Assembly: GCA_958295865.1 (NCBI GenBank)
Contig: CATQHF010000005.1
Location: 248,001-312,000, forward strand
Origin: an uncultured Dehalococcoidia bacterium
Lineage (GTDB): Bacteria; Chloroflexota; Dehalococcoidia; Lucifugimonadales; JADFKI01
DNA length: 64,000 nucleotides
Reading direction: 5' to 3'
A program made the position numbers and the translations under genes. Shown piece by piece: positions 52,641 through 60,596 of the stretch. The notes beneath the pieces were generated by a model, which saw only the letters and a program-made list of their open reading frames with translations, was not told the DNA's origin and made no database searches. Within the stretch, counting starts at the first letter, position 1; every line of letters starts with the position of its first letter.

Positions 52641-53927
52641 TTACTTCTTGCCACGAGCCTCGGCATTGCCCCCAGCCTTGGCTTTAGGCGCTTTCTTCGG
52701 CTTCGCCGGAGTTATGCGCATCGAGCGCCTGAGAGTCGGCTCAACGACCTGCTCGCGGATATCCGGCGCTACGAGCTCGTTGAACGCCTCCATGTTTATA
52801 GCCACGCCCTGTGTCTCGGACAGTTTCAGGATGTAGGTCTGACCGTCGATTGCCACCTCGTCCTCGTGGTTGTGAGTGGCTATCATGTGCGCCTTTATGG
52901 TGTCGGACGCCGCCTTCTTCGCCTTGCTCGCCGGCGAACTGGTTTTGGCTGCAGAGGCGTTCGCTTCTGCCCAGACGCTGACCTGTTGCACCAGATCCTC
53001 GCCCGTCAGCGCGCCATCGCCATTTTCGGCATCCGGAGCGATGTGATTCCCGCATCTTGAGCGGAATGGGCAACTCTGGCACTTCCAGTGCCCGGCGGGA
53101 TACTCAGGTGGGGCAAGTGTCTGAGTCTTGAGCATCCTGCCCATGTCGTTCATGCGCTTCATCGCCGTCAGGTACGCCCGCTCAACGCGCTCAGCCGGTA
53201 TGCGCTCGGTCCTGTACTCGGCGCTGTCGCGGTCCATCGTGGCGATTATCACGTCCTCGGCCTTGCCAAACAGCGCGTATGAGTAGAGCGCCGCCTGCCA
53301 GACCGTCTCCGGGTGGGAGCGCTCTACGCCCAAGTCCCAGGCGTAGCGGGCGGCATCGCTAGAGCGCGTCTTGATCTCCAGCACCGCTATCTTCCCGCCA
53401 CTCAGCTCAGGGTGCCGCGCTATGCCGTCAGGATGTCCCGTAAGCGCCAAGCTACCTTGCGCGAGTTCCACCGCTTCCTCTTCCGTAATCACCCAGCCGT
53501 CCTGGCGCATCATCTGCTTCACCACAGGCTCCAGCAACTTGCCCATCTCCATGAGAGCGCGGTGGCGCGAGGGAATCTCGTCGCTTTCCGGCGTCTTGGC
53601 AGCCACATAGCCAAGCCTGCGCTGGCAGACGCCGATAGCGGACATCCGCATCTTCATATTCATGATGAACTCTACGATGATGTCCGGCCTGTCCATCGAG
53701 AGAACCCTGCCATTAGTCTTGCCGGTGTCCGCGCCTTCGCCATTGACAGCTGCGCCATCCGGCTTGCTGAGCAGCAGCTCCAACTTGCTATCCTTCCGTG
53801 CCTCCGGTTGTCCAATCTTCTCCGAAATCGTCTGCGCCATGTCTTCCTTCTCCTCTCTCGGGCCAAACAACAGGTCGATCATGTCCTCGTGCGACATTTC
53901 CTCTATCGTTCCGTTTGCGTATGTCAT
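52641..53927 (-). CDS. PD-(D/E)XK nuclease, RecB/Cas4-like
   Basis: 428 residues. Core: GHPDGIA (Asp), VLEIKTRSSD (ExK) and ETVWQAALYSYALFG, followed by a Cys cluster CQSCPFRSRC as in Cas4/AddB-type iron-sulphur nucleases. N-terminal ~90 residues and the C-terminal basic tail (AKPKKAPKAKAGG) are extra. Probably the exonuclease partner of the Rad52-like annealer. Carries a 12-nt-repeat leader. Confidence 0.87.
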   Translation of the reverse strand: MTYANGTIEEMSHEDMIDLLFGPREEKEDMAQTISEKIGQPEARKDSKLELLLSKPDGAAVNGEGADTGKTNGRVLSMDRPDIIVEFIMNMKMRMSAIGVCQRRLGYVAAKTPESDEIPSRHRALMEMGKLLEPVVKQMMRQDGWVITEEEAVELAQGSLALTGHPDGIARHPELSGGKIAVLEIKTRSSDAARYAWDLGVERSHPETVWQAALYSYALFGKAEDVIIATMDRDSAEYRTERIPAERVERAYLTAMKRMNDMGRMLKTQTLAPPEYPAGHWKCQSCPFRSRCGNHIAPDAENGDGALTGEDLVQQVSVWAEANASAAKTSSPASKAKKAASDTIKAHMIATHNHEDEVAIDGQTYILKLSETQGVAINMEAFNELVAPDIREQVVEPTLRRSMRITPAKPKKAPKAKAGGNAEARGKK

Positions 53928-53972
53928 CTATCCGGCTGTCCTTTCTCTTGATGCTTTCTCTGACTTCAAATT

Positions 53973-53998
53973 CGCTTATGCGCCGCGCTATTCGCCTA
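53973..53998 (-). repeat. 12-nt leader repeat (before nuclease)
   Basis: Minus strand TAGGCGAA, TAGCGCGGCGCA, TAAGCG, contiguous; 45-70 bases before the start. Confidence 0.6.
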
Positions 53999-54011
53999 CT
54001 CCAATAGAAAA

Positions 54012-54042
54012 GAGTCCCGAAGGCGCTATGACCTCGGGACTC
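54012..54042 (-). terminator. Leader hairpin H10
   Basis: GAGTCCCGA / TCGGGACTC, 9 bp; tail TTTTCTATT; 85 bases before 53927. Confidence 0.65.
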
Positions 54043-54103
54043 AGATTCAGTTCAAGTATCCTGTCCGCCGTCTTGCGGCAGGACACCGCGTGATGCGAAA
54101 CAT

Positions 54104-55126
54104 CTACGCCGCTTCAGCCAAACTCTTGTTGACTTCCTCGTACTCCTCAAAGTCCCACGCCTCAGGTAGGGGATTGTCCTTGGTGATGTAGCGCACCACC
54201 GCCATCGCATCCTTGATTGACCGCCCCAGCAACTCCGGCTTGTCCTCTATCGCCTTGAACCAGTTCAGGATGTAGTCGGCGCTGGTGCGACGCTCATGCG
54301 CGAAGCCGTACTGCGTCAGAAGCGAGGCGGTGGCGAACTGAGTAACCATCTCCTCGTAGGCATACTCCGTGCCTTGTGGAGCGCAAGGCGAACCGAATTC
54401 GCCGCGCTTGAAGCGTCCCATTTCGCTGGGAGCTCCTGTCGCATGCACCAGCTCGTGTATCATCGACTGCGCGAACCGCTCAGGCTTCGCGTAGTCCCTT
54501 GTAGGCGGCAGCCCTACCTCGTGCGTTGACGGCGCATAATAGGGAGCGCGGATGAAAGACTCCTCCCTGACCGCCGGCGCCCTTTTGAAATTCGTGAGCA
54601 TGTGCTCCTTGACCGCGTCGAGCCGCTTGACGACATCGGTCTTACCCCAGTTCGAAGATGGCAGAGGCGGTATCTTCAGAACGGAGAGATTGGCGAACTG
54701 CTTGACGTTGAACACGAAGAAGCGCCGGTATCTGATTCCAACCACCTCTTCTTCACCGGTGTCCTCACTCTTTTCCTTTATCGGTACGGGATACCAGAGC
54801 TGCGTCATGCGCTGCCCCCTGAAGTCCGCGCCGATTTCCTTTGCCTTGCCGCGGGTCACGAAGCGCGGGTCATCCCAGCCTTCACTGAATGCCCGGAACT
54901 GCAACATCAGCAGGTTGAACATCCCTCCGTACTGATGCTTTGTGAACGGGTTGCACGGCATGCGCTCGAATCTGCCGGAGTCCCAAGGCATAACCTCGCG
55001 GTTCAGCACCTCTTCCTTTATGCCCAGCATGTACTCCATAATCTTCTGTTCCGGCGTCTGCTTGGGCGTCCGCTTGGGCGTCCGCTTGCCACGTGTCCCC
55101 TGATTTTTGTGGTTCTTCTTTGCCAT
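54104..55126 (-). CDS. ardC: ArdC-like antirestriction protein
   Basis: 340 residues. Basic N-terminus (KRTPKRTPKQTPEQ), ssDNA-binding domain (residues ~25-150: REVMPWDSGRFERMPCNPFT), then a zincin domain with HELVHATG and an EEMVTQFATASLL helix. ArdC proteins on plasmids and ICEs bind ssDNA and protect entering DNA from restriction. The strongest sign that the element moves between cells. Confidence 0.92.
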   Translation of the reverse strand: MAKKNHKNQGTRGKRTPKRTPKQTPEQKIMEYMLGIKEEVLNREVMPWDSGRFERMPCNPFTKHQYGGMFNLLMLQFRAFSEGWDDPRFVTRGKAKEIGADFRGQRMTQLWYPVPIKEKSEDTGEEEVVGIRYRRFFVFNVKQFANLSVLKIPPLPSSNWGKTDVVKRLDAVKEHMLTNFKRAPAVREESFIRAPYYAPSTHEVGLPPTRDYAKPERFAQSMIHELVHATGAPSEMGRFKRGEFGSPCAPQGTEYAYEEMVTQFATASLLTQYGFAHERRTSADYILNWFKAIEDKPELLGRSIKDAMAVVRYITKDNPLPEAWDFEEYEEVNKSLAEAA

Positions 55127-55157
55127 ACGCTATCCTTTCCGTAGCCTCTGTAATGTC

Positions 55158-55175
55158 CGCCTATGCGCCGCTTTA
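55158..55175 (-). repeat. 12-nt leader repeat (before ardC)
   Basis: Minus strand TAAAGCGGCGCA then TAGGCG. Confidence 0.6.
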
Positions 55176-55183
55176 CACGCGAA

Positions 55184-55213
55184 AAGCCCCCGGCACCGAA
55201 ATGCCAGGGGCTT
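55184..55213 (-). terminator. Leader hairpin H11
   Basis: AAGCCCCTGGCA / TGCCGGGGGCTT on the minus strand, 12 bp with one U-G; tail TTCGCG; 57 bases before 55126. Confidence 0.6.
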
Positions 55214-55243
55214 AAATTAGGAGATTGAGAGTGGCTCTATTGG

Positions 55244-56227
55244 TTATGCCGCTTCCACCCTGTATCTGCGCTTCAACCGCGCAATCGCAGTCTGCATCCT
55301 TGAGGCTTCTAGTTGGCTCATCTCTTCCCGTTCGACTGCGCGTCGCTTCTCCGCCTCCAAGATACGACGCTCGTATAGCGCATCCTCTCCACTGCGTGCC
55401 GCGGCAACGAGCTTCTCAACAGTCTTTGCCTTGATGGGAATAAGGCGCGTCCGCTGCCAGGGAGTTCCCACCATCGCCAGGCAACTCGCGCAGTTCCCCC
55501 GATATGATGGACGCGGCTGCGTGTCCGAGTGCCTAACCGCCTTAACCCAAATCATGCGGACGCTGCGCTCGCAGCTGAAGCAGTACGCTTGCGGCGGCGG
55601 CTCAAAGAACAGCCTGCGCTCCGACAACCCGCCGTGTCGCTCACGGCGCGCACGGATGCCGCCGGTGCGCGTCATGATGCTCCCACACTCGGAGCAGTCT
55701 GCCAGTGTCATCGTCCTACCACCGACCACCAATTCTTCCATGTCGGCTACGCCGACGCTTCTGTGGCAGTTCCGTCCGCCGGCGTTACGGCAGGAAACGC
55801 AGTAGAAGTCTGGGCGGACTTTCTGCGCGAAGCGAGGTTGCCGGTCGATATAGCGTCGATCGTTCTTGCCAACCCTGACATTCACCTTGTTCTCTTGCGC
55901 GTCGAAATATCTAACCGCGTAGATGCCCTGTATGGCGTTGTCCACATGCCGGCCCGCCATTTCTGAGATGGCATCCAACCCAGACCTGTCGTCAATGTTT
56001 TCCCCCGTCAGCCTGATGATGCTCACGAACTTGAGAGGGTTGCTCTCCATCTCGTCGCGGAGCAACGAAAGCGTTGGCGCGTTGTGCTGCTCAACTATCG
56101 CAATGGTCTCCCCGTATGCGCCGATACCCAGCGCGAGGCAGTCACCAGCGCCATCGTTCACTTCGGCCTCCCCTATGAATGCCAGGTCAAAGACCCGTGC
56201 CGTCCTCATCCGCTTCTGCTCAGTCAT
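55244..56227 (-). CDS. Multi-zinc-ribbon protein
   Basis: 327 residues. N-terminal alpha/beta domain, then several Cys pairs: CVSCRNAGGRNC, CSECGS, CFSCER and CASCLA, enough for two or three zinc ribbons, and a helical basic C-terminus. Probably nucleic-acid binding. No family recognised. Confidence 0.7.
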   Translation of the reverse strand: MTEQKRMRTARVFDLAFIGEAEVNDGAGDCLALGIGAYGETIAIVEQHNAPTLSLLRDEMESNPLKFVSIIRLTGENIDDRSGLDAISEMAGRHVDNAIQGIYAVRYFDAQENKVNVRVGKNDRRYIDRQPRFAQKVRPDFYCVSCRNAGGRNCHRSVGVADMEELVVGGRTMTLADCSECGSIMTRTGGIRARRERHGGLSERRLFFEPPPQAYCFSCERSVRMIWVKAVRHSDTQPRPSYRGNCASCLAMVGTPWQRTRLIPIKAKTVEKLVAAARSGEDALYERRILEAEKRRAVEREEMSQLEASRMQTAIARLKRRYRVEAA

Positions 56228-56245
56228 CTCCGTTTCCTTTCTCGG

Positions 56246-56263
56246 CGTCCCTGCGCCGCACTA
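56246..56263 (-). repeat. 12-nt leader repeat (before zinc-ribbon gene)
   Basis: Minus strand TAGTGCGGCGCA then GGGACG. Confidence 0.55.
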
Positions 56264-56271
56264 AAAATAAA

Positions 56272-56297
56272 GCCCGACGGCTGAACTGCCATCGGGC
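56272..56297 (-). terminator. Leader hairpin H12
   Basis: GCCCGATGGC / GCCGTCGGGC on the minus strand, 10 bp with one U-G; tail TTTATTTTTAG; 44 bases before 56227. Confidence 0.65.
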
Positions 56298-56332
56298 ATG
56301 GTTGCCTATGTCTCCGCCAGGGCGATTGAGCT

Positions 56333-56464
56333 TCACGATTTCGCGCCGGGGTATGGTGGCGTGATGCCGTGCCTATCCCTTAGATGCTGTTGAATCAACT
56401 CCATTCCAATCCGATCCCAAGGAACGGAAAACTTGCACAGGGAGCAGACTGCTCTGTTGCCCAT
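56333..56464 (-). CDS. 43-residue C2H2 zinc-finger protein
   Basis: ATG 56464 preceded by AGGAGGACTCG, one of the best SDs in the window. CSLCKFSVPWDRIGMELIQQ and HLRDRH give a C-x2-C ... H-x4-H finger. Sits between macro-domain and zinc-ribbon genes, hairpin H12 following its stop. Possible DNA- or RNA-binding regulator. Confidence 0.75.
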   Translation of the reverse strand: MGNRAVCSLCKFSVPWDRIGMELIQQHLRDRHGITPPYPGAKS

Positions 56465-56480
56465 CGAGTCCTCCTTTTCT

Positions 56481-56933
56481 TTACTTTGGGTCGCATATCG
56501 TTACTTTGATTGCCCGTTCATACTTGAATTCTCTCTCTATGATGTCCCGCACATCCGCCCAGATTAGTCCGCCTAGACCGGCGCCGATCCTCGGCATGGC
56601 AATGCTTCGGATATGCCTTCGCAGCAGTTCCCGATGCAAGTTGCGTAGGCCCAGATGTATGTCCTCGAGGCGGCTGGAGTCGCGCCAGTGGCGCTTTGTC
56701 GGGAAGTTCACGATGTACTTGAGGCTATCGCTTCCGGTTTCGGTTATCAATCCACGCCCGGGGCGGACGCGACCGGCGGCGCAGGCATTTCGATAAAGCC
56801 TGTCGTTTGCCGCGTAACGCCGTGCGAACTCTCGCGCCATACCCGCGCCGGAAACGCCGACGCAGTTGACGGGATTGACTATCGCTTCGGCGTCAACCTC
56901 GAAGAGGCTGCTGTTCGTGTACATTACGCTCAT
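56481..56933 (-). CDS. Macro-domain ADP-ribosyl hydrolase (DarG/TARG1-like)
   Basis: 150 residues, a single macro domain: AIVNPVNCVGVSGAGMAREF at residues 17-36, IVNFPTKRHW, and MPRIGAGLGGLIWADVRD. This subtype resembles the DNA-ADP-ribose hydrolase DarG. No DarT-like transferase is adjacent, so it may counter host ADP-ribosylation toxins. Confidence 0.88.
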   Translation of the reverse strand: MSVMYTNSSLFEVDAEAIVNPVNCVGVSGAGMAREFARRYAANDRLYRNACAAGRVRPGRGLITETGSDSLKYIVNFPTKRHWRDSSRLEDIHLGLRNLHRELLRRHIRSIAMPRIGAGLGGLIWADVRDIIEREFKYERAIKVTICDPK

Positions 56934-56994
56934 GTCTAACCCATCCTGCTACTGCCATAGTTGGCGTATCCGCCCTTTCATCTATGCGTAGTTT

Positions 56995-57029
56995 GCCCCC
57001 GTAAGCCCATATAGGGCGTAAGCGGGGGC
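56995..57029 (-). repeat. Leader hairpin H13
   Basis: GCCCCCG / CGGGGGC with an inner GCCC/GGGC; no U-tract; 62 bases before 56933. Confidence 0.5.
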
Positions 57030-57035
57030 GTCAAT

Positions 57036-57050
57036 CGCTACACGCCTACC
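57036..57050 (-). repeat. 12-nt-repeat-like element at the end of the ssb gene
   Basis: Minus strand GG-TAGGCGTG-TAGCG; the first TAG is the ssb stop codon. Confidence 0.45.
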
Positions 57051-57777
57051 AGGGCACCTCATGTTCTGATCCGTCATAGCCCGTATCGCCTGCAGGAGCT
57101 GCTTGAGTAGGCCCCGCGTCGCCCTGCCGGCGTGCGTCGAGGAATTCCACGCTGAAGGCGTGCAACTTGATACGCGCACGCTCGTGCCCGTCGTTGCCTG
57201 TCCAGCGTTCGAGCCCGGGCCTCGCCTCGACCAGTACCTTGCTTCCCTTGTCGAGATACTGGTTGCAGCTCTCAGCCAGTCCGTTCCACGCGCTTATGCC
57301 GAACCAGTCGGTCTCCTGTTGCCTGTTGCCGTCGCGGTCCGTCCAGCGCCTGTTGGACGCAAGACTGAGATTCGTGACCGCGGTGCCGGCTGGCGTGTAG
57401 CGCATCTCAGGTTCTCGACCGAGATTGCCGCTGACGACAAAGGTCATATATGACCCGCCGCGCTCCAGAAAATTAACGCGCAGCGCCGTTACGCCGAGGG
57501 CCGCGCGGAACTGTCCGCCCCGATTAGTCCAAGTCTCAAGGGCAAGGCGTCCCTCGACTAACGCCGAGCTGCCCTTCTGCAGGTGATCGGCGCAGGCGCG
57601 AGCCTGCTGGTTGAAGACCTTGACCTTGAGCCAGGTGGTGCGCTCTTGCTTCTCGCCGCCACTGTCCGTCCATGACTCGTTGACGGCGAGGGCGAAACTG
57701 CCTATGGTGACGCCGCTGGGCGTCTCATTGATGCTCACGTCCGAGCCGAGGTTGCCTATCGCAATTATCTTGTTCAT
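57046..57777 (-). CDS. ssb: Double-OB single-stranded DNA-binding protein 1
   Basis: 243 residues from ATG 57777 (MNKIIAIGNLG; AAAGGATTACGG upstream); the longer frame crosses hairpin H14. Two SSB-type OB folds in tandem: residues 1-105 and 111-215 (VVSGNLGREPEMRYTPAGTA). C-terminal linker ends SEHEVPW, an acidic tip like the usual DDDIPF but with Trp. Two OBs per chain suggest a dimer equals four OBs, as in Deinococcus. Confidence 0.92.
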   Translation of the reverse strand: MNKIIAIGNLGSDVSINETPSGVTIGSFALAVNESWTDSGGEKQERTTWLKVKVFNQQARACADHLQKGSSALVEGRLALETWTNRGGQFRAALGVTALRVNFLERGGSYMTFVVSGNLGREPEMRYTPAGTAVTNLSLASNRRWTDRDGNRQQETDWFGISAWNGLAESCNQYLDKGSKVLVEARPGLERWTGNDGHERARIKLHAFSVEFLDARRQGDAGPTQAAPAGDTGYDGSEHEVPW

Positions 57778-57871
57778 TCCGTAATCCTTTCGTTTAATCC
57801 TTACTGGAGACTTCTTACTCAGCCGTATATTTGGATTGCCTACACACCATTCCACGCGCCGGCAAAATGAA

Positions 57872-57904
57872 AGCCCCTGATGGCGGGTGTGCCAATCAGG
57901 GGCT
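57872..57904 (-). terminator. Leader hairpin H14 (before ssb 1)
   Basis: AGCCCCTGAT / ATCAGGGGCT plus GGC/GCC; tail TTCATTTTGCC; 94 bases before 57777. Confidence 0.65.
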
Positions 57905-57952
57905 ATGCATATCTGCATTGACGGTATCTATGTTTGAACCGCTGGTTAATTG

Positions 57953-58717
57953 CTAGGGGTCAAGGTCGCCTTCGGACAATTGATACCAAGGCACGAATAC
58001 CTGTCCGTGGCCGTTCACAACATCAACGATGTCGTTGCCGATCCTCACACCGGCAACAACGGGGTACGCATCCTGCCCTGTGAAACGCCGCAGCAATTCG
58101 GCATGTTCGACAGCCCTGTCGGTATCTTCTTCATGTCCGGTGTACGACGCTTCGACTGCTATGTAGAAGATGTTGCCTGCCCGGCTTCTCTCTTTAGCCT
58201 CGATGATAATGTCGGAGTCTTGGAAACTCGTGAGTGTGTCATCCGATATGTCCGATAGGTCGGATGATTCGTGCGCCTCGATAATCATGTCGGCCAAGTT
58301 GTCGCGAGTAAGTTGCTTGCTTGCGATAACTCGCTTACCTAGCCGCATGGCGACCATCCGTGTAATGAGGGACGCCTTTCTGCGCGCCGTATTTTCGGCA
58401 TATGCCCCTCGGAAGTTCGAGAAGTCCGTTTGCTGACGCTGCGTTATGCCGTGAATCTCGCTCAGGTCGTGTTGTATTCCCCTCATCTGTTGTCCGATGG
58501 CATCGGCGTGCTGCAGCAACGCTTCCAGAGTCCGGTTTGTTGCCTCAGCGTGTTGCAGAAGCGTGTCCAGTCGCCTATCCGCGCTGAGAGTGTACTGACT
58601 GAACCGCTCTGGGAGACTCAGCAGATCGTCTGTGAGCAACTCACGCCTGAGGGCGTCCCTCGCCTCAGTGTTCTGTCTCACCAACCGTATTAGTGCGTCT
58701 ATGTCCGTGGTAGTCAT
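57953..58717 (-). CDS. Coiled-coil protein with restriction-endonuclease-like C-terminus
   Basis: 254 residues from ATG 58717 (AAAGGAG upstream). Residues 10-110 are coiled coil (LLQHAEATNRTLEALLQHAD); the C-terminal half has SDIIIEAKERSRAGNIFYI and AVEASYTGHEEDTDRAVEHA, a D-x(n)-ExK pattern of PD-(D/E)XK-like proteins. Nuclease activity is a guess. Confidence 0.7.
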   Translation of the reverse strand: MTTTDIDALIRLVRQNTEARDALRRELLTDDLLSLPERFSQYTLSADRRLDTLLQHAEATNRTLEALLQHADAIGQQMRGIQHDLSEIHGITQRQQTDFSNFRGAYAENTARRKASLITRMVAMRLGKRVIASKQLTRDNLADMIIEAHESSDLSDISDDTLTSFQDSDIIIEAKERSRAGNIFYIAVEASYTGHEEDTDRAVEHAELLRRFTGQDAYPVVAGVRIGNDIVDVVNGHGQVFVPWYQLSEGDLDP

Positions 58718-58755
58718 CTGGGCACTCCTTTCAAGACCCAATTATAGACGAAATT

Positions 58756-58798
58756 GCCCCCACGCAATTCTCCCAATGGGAAAAGAGACGTTGGGGGC
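58756..58798 (-). terminator. Leader hairpin H15
   Basis: GCCCCCACG / CGTTGGGGGC (one bulge) with an inner TCCC/GGGA; tail AATTTCGT; 39 bases before 58717. Confidence 0.5.
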
Positions 58799-58828
58799 TG
58801 TATCAGAAGACATACCTGTCGATTTATG

Positions 58829-59545
58829 CTACCAGGGCATCTCGTCCCCTTCGCCATCACCGGAGGAGACGCCGGCGGTTACGCCGTTCGCAGCGCGGTC
58901 AAGGAACTGCACCGATCCTGCCGTGATACGCAGGCTTGCGCGGTCCTCGCCCTCCTTCGTCTGCCACACGTCCGCCTCCACACGGTTACCCTCGATATAG
59001 ACCTTGCTGCCCTGGCGCAGGTACTGGTTGCAGTTCTCAGCCGTGCCGTTCCAAGTGGAGACGTCCGCCCACTGCGTGTCCTCCTGGCGCTCACCCGCGC
59101 TGTCGGTATAGCGGCGGTTGAAGGCAACGCTGAAGTTGGTCACGGCTACGCCGCTATCGGTATAGCGCATCTCCGGGTCCCTTCCCAAGTTGCCGATGCC
59201 GCGCACGCGCAGGTAGGATCCCGCGACCTGTCCCAGGAAGGTGACGGAGCGAGCGCGAATCACCAGCGTCGCGCGGAAGTTGCCCTCGCGGTCGGTGAAG
59301 GAGCGCAGCTCCAAGTCCCCGTCCACGAACACGCTATCGCCCTCTTTGAGGTTATTCGAGCACGCCAAGGCGAGGTTGTTCCAGACCTCGACGGTCAGAG
59401 GCGTCTCGCGCTTCTGCTCGGCGCCGTCCTGCGAGGTCCAGGACTCGCTCACCAGCACGGGCATTCTGCCGCCAATCGCTCCGCTCTCGAACTGGCGGGT
59501 GTTGACGTTGCCGGTCACCTTGGCGATGATGCTGATATTCTTCAT
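58829..59545 (-). CDS. ssb: Double-OB single-stranded DNA-binding protein 2
   Basis: 238 residues. First OB is diverged (MKNISIIAKVTGNVNTRQFE), second is typical (GIGNLGRDPEMRYTDSGVAV, then NFSVAFNRRYTDSAGERQED). Ends GDGEGDEMPW, again an acidic tip with Trp. Preceded by a 235-base leader with five 12-nt repeats but no hairpin of the H series directly before it. Confidence 0.92.
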   Translation of the reverse strand: MKNISIIAKVTGNVNTRQFESGAIGGRMPVLVSESWTSQDGAEQKRETPLTVEVWNNLALACSNNLKEGDSVFVDGDLELRSFTDREGNFRATLVIRARSVTFLGQVAGSYLRVRGIGNLGRDPEMRYTDSGVAVTNFSVAFNRRYTDSAGERQEDTQWADVSTWNGTAENCNQYLRQGSKVYIEGNRVEADVWQTKEGEDRASLRITAGSVQFLDRAANGVTAGVSSGDGEGDEMPW

Positions 59546-59606
59546 TTCGGTTTTCCTTTCTTGGCTCTTCAGCCTTTGCGAGTTGAGAGTCTGGTATTGG
59601 ATATGT

Positions 59607-59666
59607 AAGTCCGTTCTACGCGCCTAAATCAATGCCGCACTACTTTCAATGCTACACGCCGCACTT
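59607..59666 (-). repeat. Five tandem 12-nt leader repeats (before ssb 2)
   Basis: Consecutive minus-strand units from 59666: AAGTGCGGCGTG, TAGCATTGAAAG, TAGTGCGGCATT, GATTTAGGCGCG, TAGAACGGACTT. Exact 12-base register with degenerate sequence. The remaining leader (59667-59780) has no gene. Confidence 0.7.
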
Positions 59667-59780
59667 CGTGATTTGGGTATAAACGCTCTTCCAATCTGCA
59701 CTACTTGCCTGAATACGCGCTTTATCCGAGTGTGAATGTCCCCGGCGCCGGGCGTCGAGGACATCTCTTCGCCGTCGCGA

Positions 59781-60476
59781 TTAGACGGCGACTGCCACTT
59801 CCGACTCACTTGCCGCTGCCCTGCCGCCATCGTTGACACGCCTCTTGGAATGGGCGAGAAAGTCCACGCTGGCCGCTTGCACCGACAGCTCAGCCCTCTC
59901 TTTGCCGTCGCGTCCCTTCCAGCGAGCGACCCGCATAGCCCCCACGACCTTCACCTGTCTTCCCCGGTAGAGGTAAGAGAGGCAGGCCGTCCCCAAGCCC
60001 CCGAATGCTGCGACCGCTATCCAGTCCGTGCGTTCCTTACCGCGCGCCGTGCGGTTCACTGCCACGTCGAAGCTCGCGACCTCCGTGCCGTTGGCAGTCT
60101 TCGATCCCTGCGGGTTCGCGCCCAGGTTGCCGACTGCGATGAGCCTTGCAAAATGCTTCTCGCCCCGCTTGCAGAACTTCACGCTGTCCGTGGAGACGGA
60201 CATCTTTGTGATGAGTCTGCCCCCCTTGCCCTGCCTTGCAGAGAAGTTCAGCGCGCCACTTACCTCGGCGATGCTGCCTCTGTCGAGGTACTTCATAACC
60301 GCTTGCGCGGACGGGCCGAAGACCTTGATTTCGTAATAGACGGGCTTGAGCGGGTTGCTCTCCACTCCGATGTCCATTATGACCATCTTGCCGTTGGCTG
60401 CCAGAATAGGCTTGTGCGCCAGGAAACCCTTGATGTTCGCGTTGAGTATGTTCGCTGCAGTGTTCTTCGTTGCCAT
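59781..60476 (-). CDS. ssb: Double-OB single-stranded DNA-binding protein 3
   Basis: 231 residues from ATG 60476 (CAGGAAGGG upstream). Two OB-like halves (residues ~10-110 and ~115-215: LIAVGNLGANPQGSKTANGT). Most diverged of the three and without an acidic tip (ends SEVAVAV), so unlikely to recruit SSB-tail partners. Confidence 0.85.
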   Translation of the reverse strand: MATKNTAANILNANIKGFLAHKPILAANGKMVIMDIGVESNPLKPVYYEIKVFGPSAQAVMKYLDRGSIAEVSGALNFSARQGKGGRLITKMSVSTDSVKFCKRGEKHFARLIAVGNLGANPQGSKTANGTEVASFDVAVNRTARGKERTDWIAVAAFGGLGTACLSYLYRGRQVKVVGAMRVARWKGRDGKERAELSVQAASVDFLAHSKRRVNDGGRAAASESEVAVAV

Positions 60477-60537
60477 GTGTCGTTTTCCCTTCCTGACTAA
60501 TTGTCGTCTCACAGAATTGAGATTGCTTTTATGTGAA

Positions 60538-60572
60538 AAGCCCCCGTCGGCGCGTGTCCCGACCGGGGGCTT
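60538..60572 (-). terminator. Leader hairpin H16 (before ssb 3)
   Basis: AAGCCCCCG / CGGGGGCTT plus GTCGG/CCGAC; tail TTCACAT; 61 bases before 60476. Confidence 0.6.
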
Positions 60573-60596
60573 ACCGTTCGTCCCAGGGGCGTGGGG

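Noticed and set aside
58754-59608. 284-codon plus-strand frame
   Set aside because: Antisense to double-OB SSB 2.
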